DNA of 64,000 nt from Halovenus aranensis (GTDB taxonomy: Archaea; Halobacteriota; Halobacteria; Halobacteriales; Haloarculaceae). Shown here piece after piece: positions 61,715-64,000 of the stretch. Every line of letters begins with the position of its first letter. Position 1 is the stretch's first letter. Location of the stretch: assembly GCF_900100385.1 (NCBI RefSeq), contig NZ_FNFC01000013.1:1-64000 (forward strand), written 5' to 3'. The position numbers were made by a program, and so were the translations under genes. Below the pieces are notes generated by a model. That model did no database searches and was not told where the DNA came from. It was given only the letters and a program-made list of their open reading frames with translations.

Positions 61715-62478
61715 GGCCGGGCGACGACGACCAGCCGGTTCGACTCCCGCGTCAGGGGTGCCCCGTCCAGTCCGCCGTAGAGAGCCACCTCGGAGAAGCC
61801 GACGCGTTCGAGCAGACAACGCAACTCCGCGGGGGCGTACAACCGCAGGTCCCACTCCACCTCCCCGAGATGCTCGTAGTCGTCGCCGTCTTGCTCGAAG
61901 AGGCCGAACGTCGTCTCCATCCGCCCAGTCGAAGGCGTGTACTCGTTTCGCTCGACGTAGAGCGTTCCGTCGTCGAGGCCGGCGTGGGAGTCGCGGTAGT
62001 TGCCGAGGGTGTACTCCTTGTTCGAGAGCTCCATCACGAGCGCGCCGTCGTCGGCGACCCGCTCGCGAAAGCCGGCCGCGACTGCCTCGTTGGTTGCCTC
62101 GTCGAAGTAGCCAAAGGCCGTCCACATGTTCGTCACGAGACCGTACTCGCCGTCTCTTGCCCCGAGTTCGCGCATGTCGCCGACCTCGACGGTCACCGCG
62201 TCGGCCACCCCAGCCTCGCCGGCCCGCTCTCTGGCGGACTCGACGTAGGCCGGCGAGATATCGAGGCCGCGGACGGTGAGCCCGCGCTTGCCGAACTCGA
62301 CGGTGTGTCTGCCGATGCCACAGGCCACATCGAGAACGGAGTCGGGGGAGACACCGTGGTCGTCGAGCAGGTCGAGTAACTGGTCGACTTCTTCGTCGGT
62401 GCCTTCGACACGACCCTGCATCGTCCGCTCGAACACGTCGGCGTGTTCGACGAACATCTCTTCTGTCCAGTGTGTCAT
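61711..62478 (-). CDS. Class I SAM-dependent methyltransferase
   Basis: 255 residues. SAM motif I is VLDVACGIGRHTVEFGKRG near residue 43, followed by VRGLDISPAYVESARERA, then VEVGDMRELGARDGEYGLVTNMW. The remainder has an EYTPSTGRMETTFGLFEQDG region. Small-molecule methyltransferase of unknown substrate. The TAG stop overlaps the CcdA stop region by 4 nt, antisense. Confidence 0.82.
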   Translation of the reverse strand: MTHWTEEMFVEHADVFERTMQGRVEGTDEEVDQLLDLLDDHGVSPDSVLDVACGIGRHTVEFGKRGLTVRGLDISPAYVESARERAGEAGVADAVTVEVGDMRELGARDGEYGLVTNMWTAFGYFDEATNEAVAAGFRERVADDGALVMELSNKEYTLGNYRDSHAGLDDGTLYVERNEYTPSTGRMETTFGLFEQDGDDYEHLGEVEWDLRLYAPAELRCLLERVGFSEVALYGGLDGAPLTRESNRLVVVARP

Positions 62479-62541
62479 GGTCGTTGTAACGAATGACTGA
62501 CACTTGAGCGTTGCTCCGGTATGTCACTCTGTCGCATCCGC

Positions 62542-63600
62542 TCACTCGACGGTGACGATGTGTGCGTCTTCGGGCTCGAAGCAGAGGGGAACAGTTCCCG
62601 AGAGGGCGGCGTCGGTCCGGGCGAGCAGTTCCTGGCCGTGCCAGTCGAGGTGAAGCCGCGTCGTCCAGCCGAGGAACTCGGCGCTCTCGACGTCTGTCAC
62701 GAGCTGATTCGTCCCGCCGTCGCGGCTGAACTGTTCGGGCCGGACACAGGCGACTGCAGTATCGCCACGCGCGGCGTCACACGCAGATTGAACAACGACC
62801 GTCGTCGGCCCCAGGTCGATACTGATGCGTTCGCCGTCGCGGCCCGTGACCGTGCCCGAGAAGACGTTGTTGTCGCCGACGAATTCGGCGACAAAGCGCG
62901 TCGCCGGTCGGTCGTACACGGCCCGGGGTGTACCGACCTGTTCGGCCGCGCCGTCGTGCATGACTGCCATTCGGTCGGAGATTGCGAGTGCCTCCTCTTG
63001 GTCGTGGGTCACGTAGACCGTCGTGATGTCGAGTTCCTGCTGGAGCGTTTTCAACTCGACGCGCAGCCGCTCCCGGAGCCGAGCGTCGAGTGCGCTCATC
63101 GGTTCGTCGAGCAAGAGCAGGTCCGGGCCCGGTGCGAGTGCGCGCGCGATGGCGACACGCTGGCGTTGTCCACCCGACAGTGCTGTCGGGTCGCGCTCCT
63201 CGAACCCATCGAGTCCGACCAACTCTAGTAGCTCCGCAACACGCTCTTCACGGCTCATGCCGCCCGGCGGCTCCTCGAAGTTGAGGCCGTAACCGACGTT
63301 CTCGCCGACGGTCATGTGGGGAAACAGCGCGTAGCTCTGGAAGACGACGCCGATGTCTCGGGCCTCCGGCGGCACGCCGGTCACGTCGCGCCCGCGGAGG
63401 CGAATCGAGCCCTCGGTCGGGTCTTCGAACCCCCCCAGCAGGCGCAGCGTCGTCGTCTTCCCACAGCCCGACGGCCCGACCAGCGTGAAGAACTCGCCTT
63501 CCGAGACGGTAAACGAGAGGTCGTCGACGGCGGTCGTCGTCTCGTAGCGTTTGGTGAGTCCCTCCAGCGAGACCACGGGCTCAGAGGCCACGGTGGTCAC
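62542..63600 (-). CDS. ABC transporter ATP-binding subunit
   Basis: 352 residues. Walker A GPSGCGKTTTLRLLGG near residue 43, Q-loop VVFQSYALFPHMT, signature LSGGQRQRVAIARALAPG, Walker B LLLLDEPMSALDARLRERLR, and a C-terminal TOBE region. Belongs to the group importing Fe3+, thiamine, spermidine or sulfate; the substrate is not determined. It probably starts with GTG 63600 (GTG 63591 possible) and overlaps the upstream permease end by 20 nt. Confidence 0.9.
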   Translation of the reverse strand: MTTVASEPVVSLEGLTKRYETTTAVDDLSFTVSEGEFFTLVGPSGCGKTTTLRLLGGFEDPTEGSIRLRGRDVTGVPPEARDIGVVFQSYALFPHMTVGENVGYGLNFEEPPGGMSREERVAELLELVGLDGFEERDPTALSGGQRQRVAIARALAPGPDLLLLDEPMSALDARLRERLRVELKTLQQELDITTVYVTHDQEEALAISDRMAVMHDGAAEQVGTPRAVYDRPATRFVAEFVGDNNVFSGTVTGRDGERISIDLGPTTVVVQSACDAARGDTAVACVRPEQFSRDGGTNQLVTDVESAEFLGWTTRLHLDWHGQELLARTDAALSGTVPLCFEPEDAHIVTVE

Positions 63601-64000
63601 CTCCGAGCCGGTCGATGACGACGAAACTGACGCTGGTGACGACGAGCAAGACGACGCCCATAGCGGTCGCCGGTCCGAGCCGACGACCGATGAACCGTTC
63701 GATTGCGACCGGCATCGTGAACTGGTCGGTCCCGGTCGCGAGGATGACCGTCGAGGAGAACTCGCCGATAGAGAGTGCAAAGGCAAAGGCCGCGCCGGCG
63801 ACGACACCCGGCCACACCAGCGGCAACTCGATGTCGAGCAACGCGCGAGTCCGGGAGGCTCCCAGCGCCCGCGCGGACTCGACGAGCTGGTCGTCGAGGT
63901 TCTCTAAGCCTGGCGCGACGGTGCGGACGACGAAGGGGTAGCCCGCGACGGCGTGGGCGGCGACGATGGCGAGTGCACCGCCGACAGCGACGCGTGTGTC
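63581..64000 (-). CDS. ABC transporter permease, C-terminal part (cut by window end)
   Basis: The last ~139 residues of a permease, open to the window edge. The EAA loop reads ESARALGASRTRALLDIELP, and several membrane helices follow (VVAGAAFAFALSIGEFSSTVI, TAMGVVLLVVTSVSFVVIDRL). The GEFSSTV pattern is typical of iron/thiamine type ABC permeases (ThiP/FbpB). The thiamine possibility is attractive given the ThiR-like gene elsewhere, but the distance makes this only a suggestion. It ends at TGA 63581-63583. Confidence 0.85.
   Translation of the reverse strand, partial: DTRVAVGGALAIVAAHAVAGYPFVVRTVAPGLENLDDQLVESARALGASRTRALLDIELPLVWPGVVAGAAFAFALSIGEFSSTVILATGTDQFTMPVAIERFIGRRLGPATAMGVVLLVVTSVSFVVIDRLGGDHRGL

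Noticed and set aside
61094-62545. Long Arg-rich minus-strand frame across ccdA and the methyltransferase
   Set aside because: Extremely Arg-rich and antisense to ccdA; frame-shifted relative to the recognised methyltransferase.
1-64000. CRISPR arrays, rRNA and prophage genes
   Set aside because: No regularly spaced repeats, no rRNA-like stretch, and no capsid, portal or integrase-like gene were seen anywhere in the window.

Overview
The window is chromosomal DNA from an extremely halophilic archaeon (Halobacteria). The evidence is uniform high GC, very acidic proteomes, TATA-like boxes 25-35 nt before start codons that usually lack a ribosome binding site, twin-arginine lipoproteins, a PGF-CTERM surface protein, a haloarchaeal transducer, and archaeal information-processing genes (Hel308, Cgi121, NreA, UbaA, Taw2, Sec61-beta). 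A complete class III PHA synthase locus (phaE-phaC, an AbrB-type granule protein and a divergent phaJ) would fit a Haloarcula/Halomicrobium/Natronomonas-like lineage, but the genus is not determined.

Layout. 1-0.3 kb: remnant of an insertion-sequence transposase. 0.4-9.7 kb: lipoprotein, acetyl-CoA synthetase, universal stress protein, dCTP deaminase, a ThiR-like thiamine regulator with a methyltransferase, a P19-like lipoprotein and an alcohol dehydrogenase. 9.9-11.3 kb: NYN-domain nuclease-like protein and HtpX. 11.6-15.4 kb: lysine operon dapA-dapB-dapD-lysA, with overlapping stop/start codons and neither dapF nor dapE following. 15.5-24.2 kb: GIDE membrane protein, UbaA, YbaK-like deacylase, amino-acid oxidase family enzyme, threonine aldolase, NUDIX, alanine dehydrogenase/ornithine cyclodeaminase, Usp, Taw2-like and other methyltransferases. 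24.3-25.6 kb: a frameshifted lipoprotein facing two small membrane-protein genes. 25.7-28.8 kb: PHA locus.

28.9-33.2 kb: flavin oxidoreductase, Cgi121-Hel308 pair and SecG. 33.3-36.5 kb: methyl-accepting transducer followed by a MinD-like protein with a non-canonical P-loop. 36.6-41.9 kb: acyl-CoA dehydrogenase, biotin-dependent acyl-CoA carboxylase (alpha subunit, and a beta subunit whose N-terminus looks like a fused PccX/epsilon subunit), and a membrane-anchored winged-helix protein. 41.9-49.9 kb: membrane proteins, a rhomboid with a large C-terminal domain, and two CNNM/CorC-type proteins flanking a tandem Usp. 49.9-55.1 kb: ThDP enzyme with an EthD partner, HPP-Usp protein, NreA. 55.3-64 kb: PGF-CTERM metallophosphoesterase, aldehyde dehydrogenase, small proteins, a thioredoxin-like/CcdA pair, a methyltransferase and an ABC importer cut by the window edge.

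The central metabolic theme is acyl-CoA handling. Acetyl-CoA synthetase, acyl-CoA dehydrogenase, an acyl-CoA carboxylase, (R)-enoyl-CoA hydratase and PHA synthase would together route acetate, propionate and fatty-acyl units into or out of carbon storage. The most second-look-worthy points are the PccX-like/beta fusion, the helix-hairpin-helix tail on PhaC, the palindrome between the divergent PHA promoters, the degenerate MinD-like ATPase next to a chemotransducer, the altered metal site of the PGF-CTERM phosphoesterase, the one-base frameshift lipoprotein, and structured sequence before and after the lysine operon.
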